Shown piece by piece: positions 1 to 6,208 of a stretch of DNA of 9,528 nucleotides. The stretch is taken from the NCBI GenBank assembly GCA_030691295.1, contig JAUYEQ010000427.1:1-9528 (forward strand). The letters run 5' to 3'. Every line of letters begins with the position of its first letter. Position 1 is the stretch's first letter. The notes below the pieces were generated by a model, which did no database searches, was not told the DNA's origin, and worked only from the letters and a program-made list of their open reading frames with translations. A program made the position numbers and the translations under genes. Source of the DNA: Bacteroidota bacterium. Its GTDB lineage: Bacteria > Bacteroidota > Bacteroidia > Bacteroidales > Prolixibacteraceae.

Positions 1-1708
1 GCCTGCTTTCGTCGGTCAATATTGAAACTGTTTGGTTTTCAATTGTGTTCATCCGGAACTGAATTTTTTTATCTCTTTTCAAGGCCAGCGTTTCAGTATA
101 ATGTTCATTTATTTCGTTCAGAAATTTATTCAGTAAAACAGGTCTTTTTCTTACAGAAAGAAGGTTAGCTTCAATCTTGGAAATATCAATGATATCATTG
201 ATCAGGTTCAGTAAAATATCTCCATTTTTCCTGATAAGCGAAACGAAAACAGTTTTATCCGCTTCTTCCTGTGATTCATCTTCGAGCAGCTCTGAGAAGC
301 CAAGAATGGCATTCATCGGAGTCCTTATTTCATGAGACATATTTGCCAGAAAAGCTGATTTAAGTCTATCCGATTCCATCGCTTTCTGCTGTTCCTCTAT
401 TAATTTGTCCTGAATTTCTTCACGTAAAACGATCATTTCATTTGCTGCTTCACCTGCTTTTTTAAACTCATCGAAATAAAAATTGCTGATATTTAACTTG
501 TTGAAACTATGCTGCGATAAGAAGAAGAAATTGAAAAATCGTTCAAAATCGGCTTTGTAGCGTTTGTTGAAATGGTAAATAATTATGGCTTCCAAAAACA
601 GCAAACAAATCAGAATAAAAACGATGATCAGGATGCTTTTTTGCTGGTCTTTCCGAAGTGACGTTTCCTGTTCTTTAATTGTATTTTCGATTTCATCCAT
701 GTAAAAACCAGCTCCGACAATCCAACCGTATTCCTTATAAAATTGAATATATGAACATTTATCAGACAGAGAAGTTTCGTTAATTTTATTCCATTTATAA
801 TAAAAAAAACCACCTTCAGGATTGGTTTTCAGTAATTCAAGTTCTTGTTGGAAAATATCTTTTCTGTTGTCATCAGCGTTACTGATTAAGTTAAGGTCGC
901 CTTTGTAAACTATTCCATCCATCACAATCGGGGTGCCGTTAACATGGTTCATGAAAACGTATCCTCCATGCCTGAACCTGACAGAACTAATCTTTTTAGC
1001 TATTTCGTTCCTGAATTTCGGGAAGAAATCATCTACATATTGTTTCGATCCGAAATACCAGTTGTACTGGCTGAATTTTTTTACAAAAGCTATTTTTTTA
1101 TTGGGCGAGGTTTCTAATGCTTCATCTGAGTTAATATTGTAATCGAGAAAACCTTCAGAATCATTTTTCAATAATTTTATCTCTTCCTGAATGACAGGTA
1201 ATCCATTTGCATCTTTAAACTCTCGCAAATATTTCCCTGTAAATTCAGGGTTCCTTGGATAGTAAACGCCAACTCCATCCATGGTCGAAATAAAAACTTC
1301 TTCAAATCCCATGTTAAACTTAAGTGATGAGATCGTGGCAATTATAAGCGCTTTAATTTCCTCATCCGATTTTTTGCCGGCATACTGTTGGTAGATCGAT
1401 TCTGCAATATTTATAGCCTGATATACATTTGATTTAATTTTACTGTTAATCCGTTGTTTAAAAGCTGTGTTTTGCTGCCTGATATATTCCAATTCATTTT
1501 TAACAATCTCCTGAATATAAATTTTTTGGTCTTCCACATATTCCTTGCTCTTTTGCTGGCTAATTTTGCTGAAAAACAGTGTTTGCTGGATAATCAAAAC
1601 GCCGCCAATTAATAAAGTTGTAGCAACTGTAATAATTACCAGCGACTGGCTCAGGTAAGTTGATATATTTGAAGGGATGGCAATTCTCTTGAGAAATTTA
1701 GCAGGCAT
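1..1708 (-). CDS. Membrane sensor histidine kinase with double Cache domain (3' end cut by window)
   Basis: This is a partial gene: 569 codons read leftward from the ATG at 1708-1706 with no stop before the window edge. An N-terminal transmembrane helix lies at about residues 19-41 and a second at 358-379. Between them is a roughly 310-residue extracytoplasmic region with two Cache_2-like units. The first has a MDGVGVYYP motif near residue 143 and ends in [12 protein letters not shown] near 215. The second has NGTPIVMDG near 255 and ends in [14 protein letters not shown] near 330. A helical linker follows, then the HisKA H-box [18 protein letters not shown] with the phosphorylated His at residue 459, and the second dimerisation helix ending in [12 protein letters not shown]. 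The window ends at ILTDESR, just before the N-box expected of the HATPase domain. Cache domains usually bind small ligands such as carboxylates or amino acids; the ligand here is unknown. Whether receiver or HTH domains follow (a hybrid kinase) cannot be seen. The kinase call is firm; the exact start is likely but rests only on the transmembrane segment and upstream promoter. Confidence 0.93.
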   Translation of the reverse strand, partial: MPAKFLKRIAIPSNISTYLSQSLVIITVATTLLIGGVLIIQQTLFFSKISQQKSKEYVEDQKIYIQEIVKNELEYIRQQNTAFKQRINSKIKSNVYQAINIAESIYQQYAGKKSDEEIKALIIATISSLKFNMGFEEVFISTMDGVGVYYPRNPEFTGKYLREFKDANGLPVIQEEIKLLKNDSEGFLDYNINSDEALETSPNKKIAFVKKFSQYNWYFGSKQYVDDFFPKFRNEIAKKISSVRFRHGGYVFMNHVNGTPIVMDGIVYKGDLNLISNADDNRKDIFQQELELLKTNPEGGFFYYKWNKINETSLSDKCSYIQFYKEYGWIVGAGFYMDEIENTIKEQETSLRKDQQKSILIIVFILICLLFLEAIIIYHFNKRYKADFERFFNFFFLSQHSFNKLNISNFYFDEFKKAGEAANEMIVLREEIQDKLIEEQQKAMESDRLKSAFLANMSHEIRTPMNAILGFSELLEDESQEEADKTVFVSLIRKNGDILLNLINDIIDISKIEANLLSVRKRPVLLNKFLNEINEHYTETLALKRDKKIQFRMNTIENQTVSILTDESR

Positions 1709-1754
1709 TGATTCTATATTTTGATCTGGTTATGTGTGTTTTATCTACTACTTG

Positions 1755-1762
1755 CAAATATA
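1755..1762 (-). promoter_or_regulatory. Bacteroidota-type -7 promoter element of the sensor kinase gene
   Basis: Read on the minus strand this is TATATTTG, an exact match to the TAnnTTTG -7 consensus of the Bacteroidota primary sigma factor, about 47 bases upstream of the kinase ATG. The same octamer, followed by the same C, stands in front of rpoD. No convincing TTTG -33 element lies at about 20 bases spacing, so only the -7 box is called. Confidence 0.5.
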
Positions 1763-1868
1763 GCGGAAATGAATTTGTTGGAGGCCTCATTAGTCAAATT
1801 GAAGCAAATTTATTATCATGCATCAAAACTGAATACTCACTCTTTGCAGTATGGCAAAAAATCAGTAA

Positions 1869-1898
1869 TTGACAGAGAATTTTAAAATTCAATGTCAA
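1869..1898. repeat. 30-base near-perfect inverted repeat
   Basis: Outer arms TTGACA (1869-1874) and TGTCAA (1893-1898) flank a perfect 14-base palindrome, GAATTTTAAAATTC (1877-1890). Only the two positions between outer and inner parts on each side fail to match (GA against AA). The dyad has no spacer, which suits a homodimeric DNA-binding protein better than an RNA hairpin, and there is no T-tract after it as a terminator would need. Confidence 0.55.
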
Positions 1899-1905
1899 AA
1901 TTTCA

Positions 1906-1924
1906 GTTGAAATATAATTTCAAC
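1906..1924. repeat. 19-base inverted repeat
   Basis: Arms GTTGAAAT (1906-1913) and ATTTCAAC (1917-1924) are perfectly complementary around a three-base centre. It lies eight bases after the 30-base dyad. It could be an operator or part of a small structured transcript; no T-tract follows. Confidence 0.5.
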
Positions 1925-1967
1925 AATGCGCTTGTCTGCTGGTCTGGATTTTGAATGGATTATTGTG

Positions 1968-2003
1968 TTTAAGTTGTTGTTAAAAACTGTTAAACAACTT
2001 GAA
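1968..2003. repeat. Inverted repeat upstream of htrA
   Basis: Arms TTTAAGTTGTT (1968-1978) and AACAACTTGAA (1993-2003) pair at ten of eleven positions across a 14-base spacer. It lies about 95 bases before the htrA start and could act as an operator or a 5' leader hairpin. Its arms do not share a clear common half-site with the two dyads upstream of it. Confidence 0.4.
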
Positions 2004-2098
2004 TGAATTACAAATGTCAAAACAGATATGAATGTTATGCGTTATCTTTAATATTCCATTTAAAAAGTAATAAATTATTAACCCAAAAGAACTAAGTG

Positions 2099-3547
2099 AT
2101 GATAACTTTCAAGAAAGTAATTTTTACATTGTTGATTGCATTGGTTGGCGGATTTGTTGCACTTTGGTCGTATACGCGTTTTTTTGATGAGCCGAAAATT
2201 GTGACTGTTCAGCAGGACCAGCCAATGAGATACACCAGTTTACCTGCAAACTATTCAGGAAATTTGCCTGATTTAACGTTTTCAGCAGAAAACTCAGTTC
2301 ATGCTGTTGTGCACATTAAAGTGTTGCAAAAGGGTAGATATTACAGTTCGAATAATCTGCTCGACTATCTTTTTGGAGATGGCGCTAATCGTCCGCAACA
2401 AATGCCCATCAGGCAAGGTGCCGGTTCGGGTGTGATTATTTCAGCAGATGGTTTTATCGTTACCAATAATCATGTAATTGACAATGCTGATGAGATTAGT
2501 GTAATATTGAATGACAAACGGGAATTTAAGGCTAAGCTCATCGGTTCTGATGCATCGACCGATTTAGCCCTGATTAAAATTGATGCCAGCAACATGCCGG
2601 TTTTAAAATTCAGCAACTCCGACAATCTTAAACTTGGTGAATGGGTTTTGGCTGTTGGTAATCCGTTTAATCTGACTTCAACCGTCACTGCCGGGATTGT
2701 TAGTGCGAAGGGTCGTGACATTGGGATTAATCCCGATCAAATGCGTATTGAGTCGTTTATTCAGACAGATGCAGCAGTAAATCCCGGAAATAGTGGAGGC
2801 GCTCTGGTAAACACCAGGGGCGAACTTGTAGGAATAAATACTGCAATTGCTTCTCAAACAGGATCTTTCACCGGATATTCCTTTGCGATTCCGTCGAATA
2901 TCGTTCAAAAAATCGTAGCCGATTTAAAAGAATACGGTGAAGTTCAACGGGCATTGTTGAACGTTAAAATCCGCGATGTTGACGATGAAATCGCAAAATC
3001 AAATAATCTTGATAAAATTGAAGGAGTTTTTATTGCAGAAGTTCAGCCGGGAGGAGCTGCTGAATTAGCAGGGATAAAAGATAAAGACGTCATTGTCAGT
3101 GTGAATGGAGTGGATGTAAATTCAACTTCCGAACTTCATGAGCAAATAAGTAAACACCGTCCGGGAAATAAAGTTACAGTGGTGGTAAAAAGAGATAATA
3201 AAAGGAAACCATTAAACGTAACGCTTCGTAACAAACACGGTGATACAGAGATTGTGAAAGCTGATGGACCCGACGATATTTTTGGAGCGAAATTTGTTGC
3301 AATTTCCGACCGCGATAAAGAAAAACTGGGAATTCGTACCGGGGTGAAAATCACTGAACTCGGGAATGGTAAATTCAAGGATGCAGGAATTAAAGAAGGA
3401 TTTATTATTATTCAGGTTAACAAGACTGCTATTTCGGAAGTAAATGAATTTAAACGTATTATTAAAAATTCAAGGGGTGGAATATTAGTTGAAGGAATTT
3501 ATCCAAATGGAGAGGTTGCTTATTATGTTTTTGGAATCAATTCGTAA
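2099..3547 (+). CDS. htrA: DegP/HtrA-family periplasmic serine protease
   Basis: This encodes a 482-residue envelope protease/chaperone that degrades or holds misfolded exported proteins. A hydrophobic N-terminal segment at about residues 5-25 acts as an anchor or uncleaved signal. The trypsin-like domain (about 60-275) carries the full catalytic triad: His125 in TNNHVID, Asp155 in STDLALI, and Ser232 in NPGNSGGAL. A first PDZ domain (about 285-378) includes GVFIAEVQPGGAAELAGIKDKDVI. A second, more degenerate PDZ (about 395-480) contains GVKITELGNGKFKDAGIKEGFII. Length and architecture match the Bacteroidota Do-like proteases. A TAA stop at 2093-2095, in frame, means the start can only be GTG at 2096 or ATG at 2099; ATG is preferred. 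Catalytically complete, so probably active. It has its own transcription unit; no clear terminator was seen before the rpoD promoter. Heat-shock or envelope-stress control is expected from the family but not visible here. Confidence 0.96.
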   Translation: MITFKKVIFTLLIALVGGFVALWSYTRFFDEPKIVTVQQDQPMRYTSLPANYSGNLPDLTFSAENSVHAVVHIKVLQKGRYYSSNNLLDYLFGDGANRPQQMPIRQGAGSGVIISADGFIVTNNHVIDNADEISVILNDKREFKAKLIGSDASTDLALIKIDASNMPVLKFSNSDNLKLGEWVLAVGNPFNLTSTVTAGIVSAKGRDIGINPDQMRIESFIQTDAAVNPGNSGGALVNTRGELVGINTAIASQTGSFTGYSFAIPSNIVQKIVADLKEYGEVQRALLNVKIRDVDDEIAKSNNLDKIEGVFIAEVQPGGAAELAGIKDKDVIVSVNGVDVNSTSELHEQISKHRPGNKVTVVVKRDNKRKPLNVTLRNKHGDTEIVKADGPDDIFGAKFVAISDRDKEKLGIRTGVKITELGNGKFKDAGIKEGFIIIQVNKTAISEVNEFKRIIKNSRGGILVEGIYPNGEVAYYVFGINS

Positions 3548-3602
3548 AAATTTCAAGGCGTAGGTTATGAAAATATCAAAATAAGCCATAATAAAAATAC
3601 CA

Positions 3603-3634
3603 TTTGAATTATTGACCCTAAAAGCCTATATTTG
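3603..3634 (+). promoter_or_regulatory. Bacteroidota primary-sigma promoter of rpoD
   Basis: TTTG at 3603-3606 (-33 element) and TATATTTG at 3627-3634 (-7 element, exact TAnnTTTG) are separated by 20 bases, the usual spacing. Transcription would begin near 3640, giving a 5' leader of under 20 bases before the rpoD ATG at 3658. This is the best-formed promoter in the window. Confidence 0.75.
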
Positions 3635-3657
3635 CACGCTATTTTTTTGAAGGGTAT

Positions 3658-4518
3658 ATGAGACAATTAAAGATTACAAAATCGATTACCAACCGTGAGA
3701 GCGCTTCTTTAGACAAGTATTTGCAAGAAATTGGAAAAGAAGAACTTATTACCGTTGAAGAGGAAGTGGAGTTGGCGCAGCGGATTAAAAAAGGTGATCA
3801 GGCCGCATTGGAGAAATTGACCAGAGCAAATCTGCGTTTCGTTGTTTCCGTAGCTAAACAGTACCAGAATCAGGGCTTAAGTTTGCCCGACCTTATTAAT
3901 GAAGGAAATTTGGGATTGATTAAAGCTGCTGAAAAGTTTGATGAAACCAGGGGTTTCAAGTTTATTTCTTACGCTGTATGGTGGATTCGTCAATCGATCT
4001 TACAGGCATTGGCAGAGCAATCGAGAATTGTTCGTTTACCTTTGAATCAGGTTGGTTCTTTGAATAAAATCAACAAGGCATTTTCGAAGTTTGAACAGGA
4101 ACACGAGCGTAAACCTTCGCCCGAAGAACTTGCCGAATCGTTGGAATTGCCGGCAGAAAAGGTTGCAGATACGCTTCGCGTTTCTGGACGTCACATTTCG
4201 GTTGATGCTCCCTTTGTTGAAGGTGAGGACAACAGTCTTTTGGACGTTTTGATCAACAACGACTCGCCAAATGCCGACCGTGCCCTGATGATGGAATCAC
4301 TGGCCAAAGAAATTGAACGTGCTCTTGCTACTTTAACTGAACGTGAAAGCGACATTATCCGGATGTTTTTCGGAATCGGTTGTCAGGAAATGACACTCGA
4401 AGAAATTGGTGAACGTTTTGGCCTGACACGCGAACGTGTCCGTCAGATTAAAGAAAAAGCAATTCGCCGGCTAAGGCACACTTCAAGAAGTAAATTATTG
4501 AAAACATACTTGGGATAA
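3658..4518 (+). CDS. rpoD: RNA polymerase primary sigma factor, sigma-70 family (RpoD/SigA)
   Basis: This 286-residue protein directs RNA polymerase to housekeeping promoters. It begins directly with region 1.2 (about residues 15-48, [18 protein letters not shown]). Region 2 follows (about 52-122) with the core-binding and -10-recognition helices, including [20 protein letters not shown] and AVWWIRQSI. Region 3 lies at about 133-210. Region 4 (about 220-275) contains the helix-turn-helix [20 protein letters not shown]. Region 1.1 and the large non-conserved insert of E. coli sigma-70 are absent, as is normal for the primary sigma of Bacteroidota, whose members are about 285-290 residues long. 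The start is supported by a GAAGGG sequence just upstream and the promoter ending near 3634. It is a single-gene unit closed by a strong terminator. An alternative sigma factor is unlikely because regions 1.2 to 4 are complete and region 2.4 is of the primary type. Confidence 0.97.
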   Translation: MRQLKITKSITNRESASLDKYLQEIGKEELITVEEEVELAQRIKKGDQAALEKLTRANLRFVVSVAKQYQNQGLSLPDLINEGNLGLIKAAEKFDETRGFKFISYAVWWIRQSILQALAEQSRIVRLPLNQVGSLNKINKAFSKFEQEHERKPSPEELAESLELPAEKVADTLRVSGRHISVDAPFVEGEDNSLLDVLINNDSPNADRALMMESLAKEIERALATLTERESDIIRMFFGIGCQEMTLEEIGERFGLTRERVRQIKEKAIRRLRHTSRSKLLKTYLG

Positions 4519-4525
4519 CGCCCAT

Positions 4526-4554
4526 AAAAAAACCGCCCGCAAGGCGGTTTTTTT
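4526..4554 (+). terminator. Rho-independent terminator of rpoD
   Basis: A five-base GC stem, CCGCC (4533-4537) with GGCGG (4543-4547), closes a five-base loop. It is flanked by seven A (4526-4532) and seven T (4548-4554) that extend the stem. The rpoD stop codon is eight bases upstream. The symmetry means it could also stop transcription arriving from the right. Confidence 0.93.
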
Positions 4555-4617
4555 ATTTCTATCAATTCTGGCTGCTATGACGAATAATTTTGCAAGGTGG
4601 CTTTGATAAAAATGTAC

Positions 4618-4646
4618 AAAAAAAGCCGACCAACTGGCCGGCTTTT
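4618..4646 (-). terminator. Rho-independent terminator of the GH88/GH105 gene
   Basis: An eleven-pair stem with one A/C mismatch is formed by 4621-4631 (AAAAGCCGACC) and 4636-4646 (GGCCGGCTTTT) around the four-base loop AACT. On the minus strand it is followed by a T-tract (complement of the A run at 4618-4624). It lies about 50 bases past the stop codon of the leftward hydrolase gene. With the rpoD terminator it separates the two convergent units. Confidence 0.85.
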
Positions 4647-4696
4647 CATACCACAAACTTTTTTGACATTTTTTAACGTACCGAATTTTCTTCAGT

Positions 4697-5797
4697 TTAT
4701 TTCTTCAGTTTGATTATTTCGCTTCCTGCTAACAGAAATGCTCCTGTTCCATATACTTCCCAACTTTCAGCAGTAAAATTCATTTTCGGATCGGCGCCGA
4801 TTGGCTGGCACCAGCCTACATGCCCGTCAGGTTGAATTAATGTATTCATTCCTTTCCATGCTTTTTGAACTACCGGAAGAAATTTTTCTTTGTTCAGCAA
4901 TCCATTGTTAATACCCCAAGCCAAAGCATAGGTGTAAAATCCTGAACCGCTGGCTTCACCGCCTGGATAGGATTCCGGATCCAGCAGGCTGGCTCTCCAA
5001 AGTCCATCGGCCTGTTGCAGGCTGGCGATTCTATCAGCCATCTCTTTATAAACTTTTTCATAGAATGGACGCTCCTTATAGTCTTTCGGAAGTTCGCTCA
5101 AGAGTAACGTTAGTCCGCCCATTACCCAGCCATTTCCTCTCGACCAGAAAATCTTTTTCCCGTTTGCTTCGCGGCGGTCGTTTGCATCACCTTTAATAAC
5201 ATACATCAAGTCACGTGCAAAAAGGTGTTCTTCTTTGTCGTACAGCAAATCGTAGCATTCGTGGAAAAGTTTATCGCTATATTCCATGTACTTCTTGTCA
5301 CCCGTGACATTTGATAATTTAACCATCGCCGGAGGAGCCATAAATAATGCATCGCACCACCACCATGTAATTTGTTGAATGCCTTTAGTTTGATAGGGAG
5401 TTGTCAGGAATTTGTCCATTTGCGCAATAAACGGATCGATCATCTTCTGATCCTTTTTTATGCGGTAAACATCAATGTATGTCTGGCAAATGGCATGATC
5501 ATCGGCATGTTCCAATCTTGGGCCCGGTTTCCACTCATTTTTATTACCCATTTCAATCATGGCATTCACGAGATTTTTGTCTTTGGTGGTTTCGTAAGCT
5601 GCCGAAATACCTGCATAAAAAGCGCCATTTGTCCAGTCCCATAACTTGTGTTTTGGATTGGCTAACTGCCACATTGCAGCAGTAGTCATTGCCTTCTTGA
5701 TTTCTTTAGGCTTAAAAATTTTGTCTTTTTGATTTTTTGAAAAACTTGTCATGCTAAGAAGCACGAATACTAGGAGAAATGAAATTGATCTCTTCAT
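4697..5797 (-). CDS. Exported glycoside hydrolase, GH88/GH105 family (unsaturated rhamnogalacturonyl hydrolase-like)
   Basis: A 366-residue protein with a Sec signal peptide (MKRS, hydrophobic core to about residue 17, likely cleavage after SFS at 18-20; no lipobox Cys), so probably periplasmic. The mature part is the alpha/alpha-barrel family that removes 4,5-unsaturated uronic acid from oligosaccharides released by polysaccharide lyases, typically pectin rhamnogalacturonan. Supporting motifs are WDWTNGAFYAGI (53-64), HADDH (97-101), WWWCDALFMAPP (145-156), FWSRGNGWVMGG (217-228), GSGFYTYALAWG (284-295) and EVYGTGAFLLAGSE (347-360). Asp149 fits the catalytic Asp143 of the Bacillus YteR enzyme, and Met153, Arg220 and Trp224 fit YteR Met147, Arg213 and Trp217. 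Where YteR has His189, this protein appears to have a FARD sequence (193-197 region), as I recall from other Bacteroidota members, so substrate detail is uncertain. No lyase, SusC/SusD or other polysaccharide-use gene is visible beside it. Family call firm; exact substrate inferred. Confidence 0.9.
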   Translation of the reverse strand: MKRSISFLLVFVLLSMTSFSKNQKDKIFKPKEIKKAMTTAAMWQLANPKHKLWDWTNGAFYAGISAAYETTKDKNLVNAMIEMGNKNEWKPGPRLEHADDHAICQTYIDVYRIKKDQKMIDPFIAQMDKFLTTPYQTKGIQQITWWWCDALFMAPPAMVKLSNVTGDKKYMEYSDKLFHECYDLLYDKEEHLFARDLMYVIKGDANDRREANGKKIFWSRGNGWVMGGLTLLLSELPKDYKERPFYEKVYKEMADRIASLQQADGLWRASLLDPESYPGGEASGSGFYTYALAWGINNGLLNKEKFLPVVQKAWKGMNTLIQPDGHVGWCQPIGADPKMNFTAESWEVYGTGAFLLAGSEIIKLKK

Positions 5798-5822
5798 GGT
5801 TATTTGGATTTTAGTTTATTGT

Positions 5823-5836
5823 TGCAATCGATTGTA
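5823..5836. promoter_or_regulatory. Candidate LacI-type operator at the GH88/GH105 transcription start
   Basis: TGCAATCGATTGTA is a 14-base dyad with one mismatched pair; the inner CAATCGATTG (5825-5834) is a perfect palindrome with a central CG, the hallmark of LacI/GalR-family sites. It directly follows the -7 box and should cover the transcription start, a position that suits repression relieved by a sugar ligand. No regulator gene is present in the window, so the identity of the factor is inferred only from site shape. Confidence 0.4.
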
Positions 5837-5844
5837 CAAACATA
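5837..5844 (-). promoter_or_regulatory. -7 promoter element of the GH88/GH105 gene
   Basis: On the minus strand this reads TATGTTTG, an exact TAnnTTTG match, 40 bases upstream of the hydrolase ATG. The sequence about 20 bases further upstream is T-rich (GTTT) but not a perfect TTTG. The start of transcription would fall near 5830, inside the candidate operator. Confidence 0.55.
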
Positions 5845-6010
5845 CAAATTACTTTCAAATTTAAAAACGGCTAAAAAAATAATCGATAAGTTGGTTTACT
5901 AACTTGAAAACGAACAAATCGGAACCCCTTCATTATAAACAGACTTTTTAACCACATGCTGAATTTTAATATTAATAAAACGTAAATTTCATAAATCTGT
6001 AAATTAAAGA
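5845..6010. other. Intergenic stretch between the GH88/GH105 and his promoters
   Basis: AT-rich sequence with no reading frame or RNA gene that I can support. The only local structure seen is a weak inverted repeat, AAGTT (5888-5892) with AACTT (5901-5905). It separates two divergent transcription units. Confidence 0.4.
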
Positions 6011-6042
6011 CTTGTTTTAGTTTCAATTTATAACTATAATTG
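6011..6042 (+). promoter_or_regulatory. Promoter of the histidine operon
   Basis: CTTG at 6011-6014 and TATAATTG at 6035-6042 resemble the Bacteroidota -33 (TTTG) and -7 (TAnnTTTG) elements, each with one mismatch, and are 20 bases apart. Transcription would begin near 6048, about a dozen bases before the leader peptide ATG at 6061. Its location just upstream of the leader peptide supports the call. Confidence 0.6.
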
Positions 6043-6060
6043 CAGCTCATAAAAGCAGAA

Positions 6061-6123
6061 ATGAATAATTCAATTACACATTACGGCCATCATCATGTGA
6101 TTCTATCAATAGGTAGGCAGTAA
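6061..6123 (+). CDS. hisL: Histidine operon leader peptide (20 residues, His-rich)
   Basis: The reading frame encodes MNNSITHYGHHHVILSIGRQ followed by TAA at 6121-6123. Four of 20 residues are His (positions 7, 10, 11 and 12), with three consecutive CAT codons at 6088-6096. It sits between a promoter and a Rho-independent terminator and directly ahead of hisG, exactly where a leader peptide sensing charged histidyl-tRNA should lie. Its sequence is not that of the enterobacterial HisL with seven consecutive His, so homology is not claimed; the function is inferred from composition, position and the alternative RNA structures around it. The peptide itself probably has no role after translation. 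The preceding sequence AGCAGAA is only a weak ribosome site, as is usual in this phylum. Confidence 0.85.
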   Translation: MNNSITHYGHHHVILSIGRQ

Positions 6124-6189
6124 TTGTTTTGATGTTTTTTAAAATATTAACCCAATAAGAAGGCTTACCACTATGGTAGGCCTTTTTTT
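6081..6189 (+). promoter_or_regulatory. his operon transcription attenuator with mutually exclusive hairpins
   Basis: Four segments can pair in alternative ways. Segment 1 (6081-6091), on the His codons, pairs with segment 2 (6112-6123): TTAC with GTAA, GCC with GGC, and ATC with GGT across one mismatch and one bulged A, ten pairs in all. Segment 2 (GGTAGGC, 6112-6118) can instead pair with segment 3 (GCTTACC, 6163-6169) over seven bases, one a G-U pair. Segment 3 otherwise pairs with segment 4 in the terminator. Segment 2 is a copy of the segment 4 core GGTAGGC (6175-6181). A ribosome stalled at the His codons would mask segment 1, release segment 2 and prevent termination. A ribosome reaching the stop codon (6121-6123) would cover segment 2 and allow termination. 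Pairings are read directly from the sequence; regulation is inferred from the known mechanism of enterobacterial his and trp leaders. Confidence 0.8.
6158..6189 (+). terminator. Rho-independent terminator of the his attenuator
   Basis: AAGGCTTACC (6160-6169) pairs with GGTAGGCCTT (6175-6184) over ten pairs, one of them G-U, around the loop ACTAT. The stem runs into seven T (6183-6189). It lies between the leader peptide stop and the hisG start at 6209, so it would end transcription before the structural genes. Confidence 0.9.
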
Positions 6190-6208
6190 ATTTAAACAGA
6201 AATCGAAA

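Larger units (their letters stand above)
1709..2098. other. Divergent intergenic region between sensor kinase and htrA
   Basis: This 390-base AT-rich gap separates the leftward kinase gene from the rightward htrA gene. No open reading frame of useful length and no RNA gene was recognised. It holds the kinase -7 box and three inverted repeats, listed separately. A clear htrA promoter was not found: the best -7 candidate is TATCTTTA at 2043-2050, which matches TAnnTTTG except for the last base and has no TTTG at the right spacing. The gap is long for two plain promoters and is a likely site of regulation, but by which factor is unknown. Confidence 0.5.

Noticed and set aside
933..1142. Plus-strand frame of 69 codons
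   Set aside because: It lies wholly inside the sensor kinase gene on the other strand, has no recognisable domain and no start signals.
1781..1788. GAGGCCTC palindrome
   Set aside because: An isolated eight-base palindrome of the kind expected by chance.
1869..2003. Inverted repeats as terminators
   Set aside because: No T-tract follows any of the three on either strand, and the neighbouring genes run away from the region.
2096..2098. GTG as the htrA start
   Set aside because: It adds one residue directly before an ATG; ATG is the more likely start, though GTG cannot be excluded.
3548..3602. Terminator after htrA
   Set aside because: Only a five-base complementarity (TTATG with CATAA) with a long loop and no T-tract; not convincing.
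5372..5685. Two overlapping plus-strand frames
   Set aside because: Both are antisense to the GH88/GH105 gene, whose conserved motifs cover the region; no family features.
6173..6208. N-terminal extension of HisG from an upstream in-frame ATG
   Set aside because: The ATG lies in the terminator hairpin of the attenuator and the added residues are not expected in HisG.
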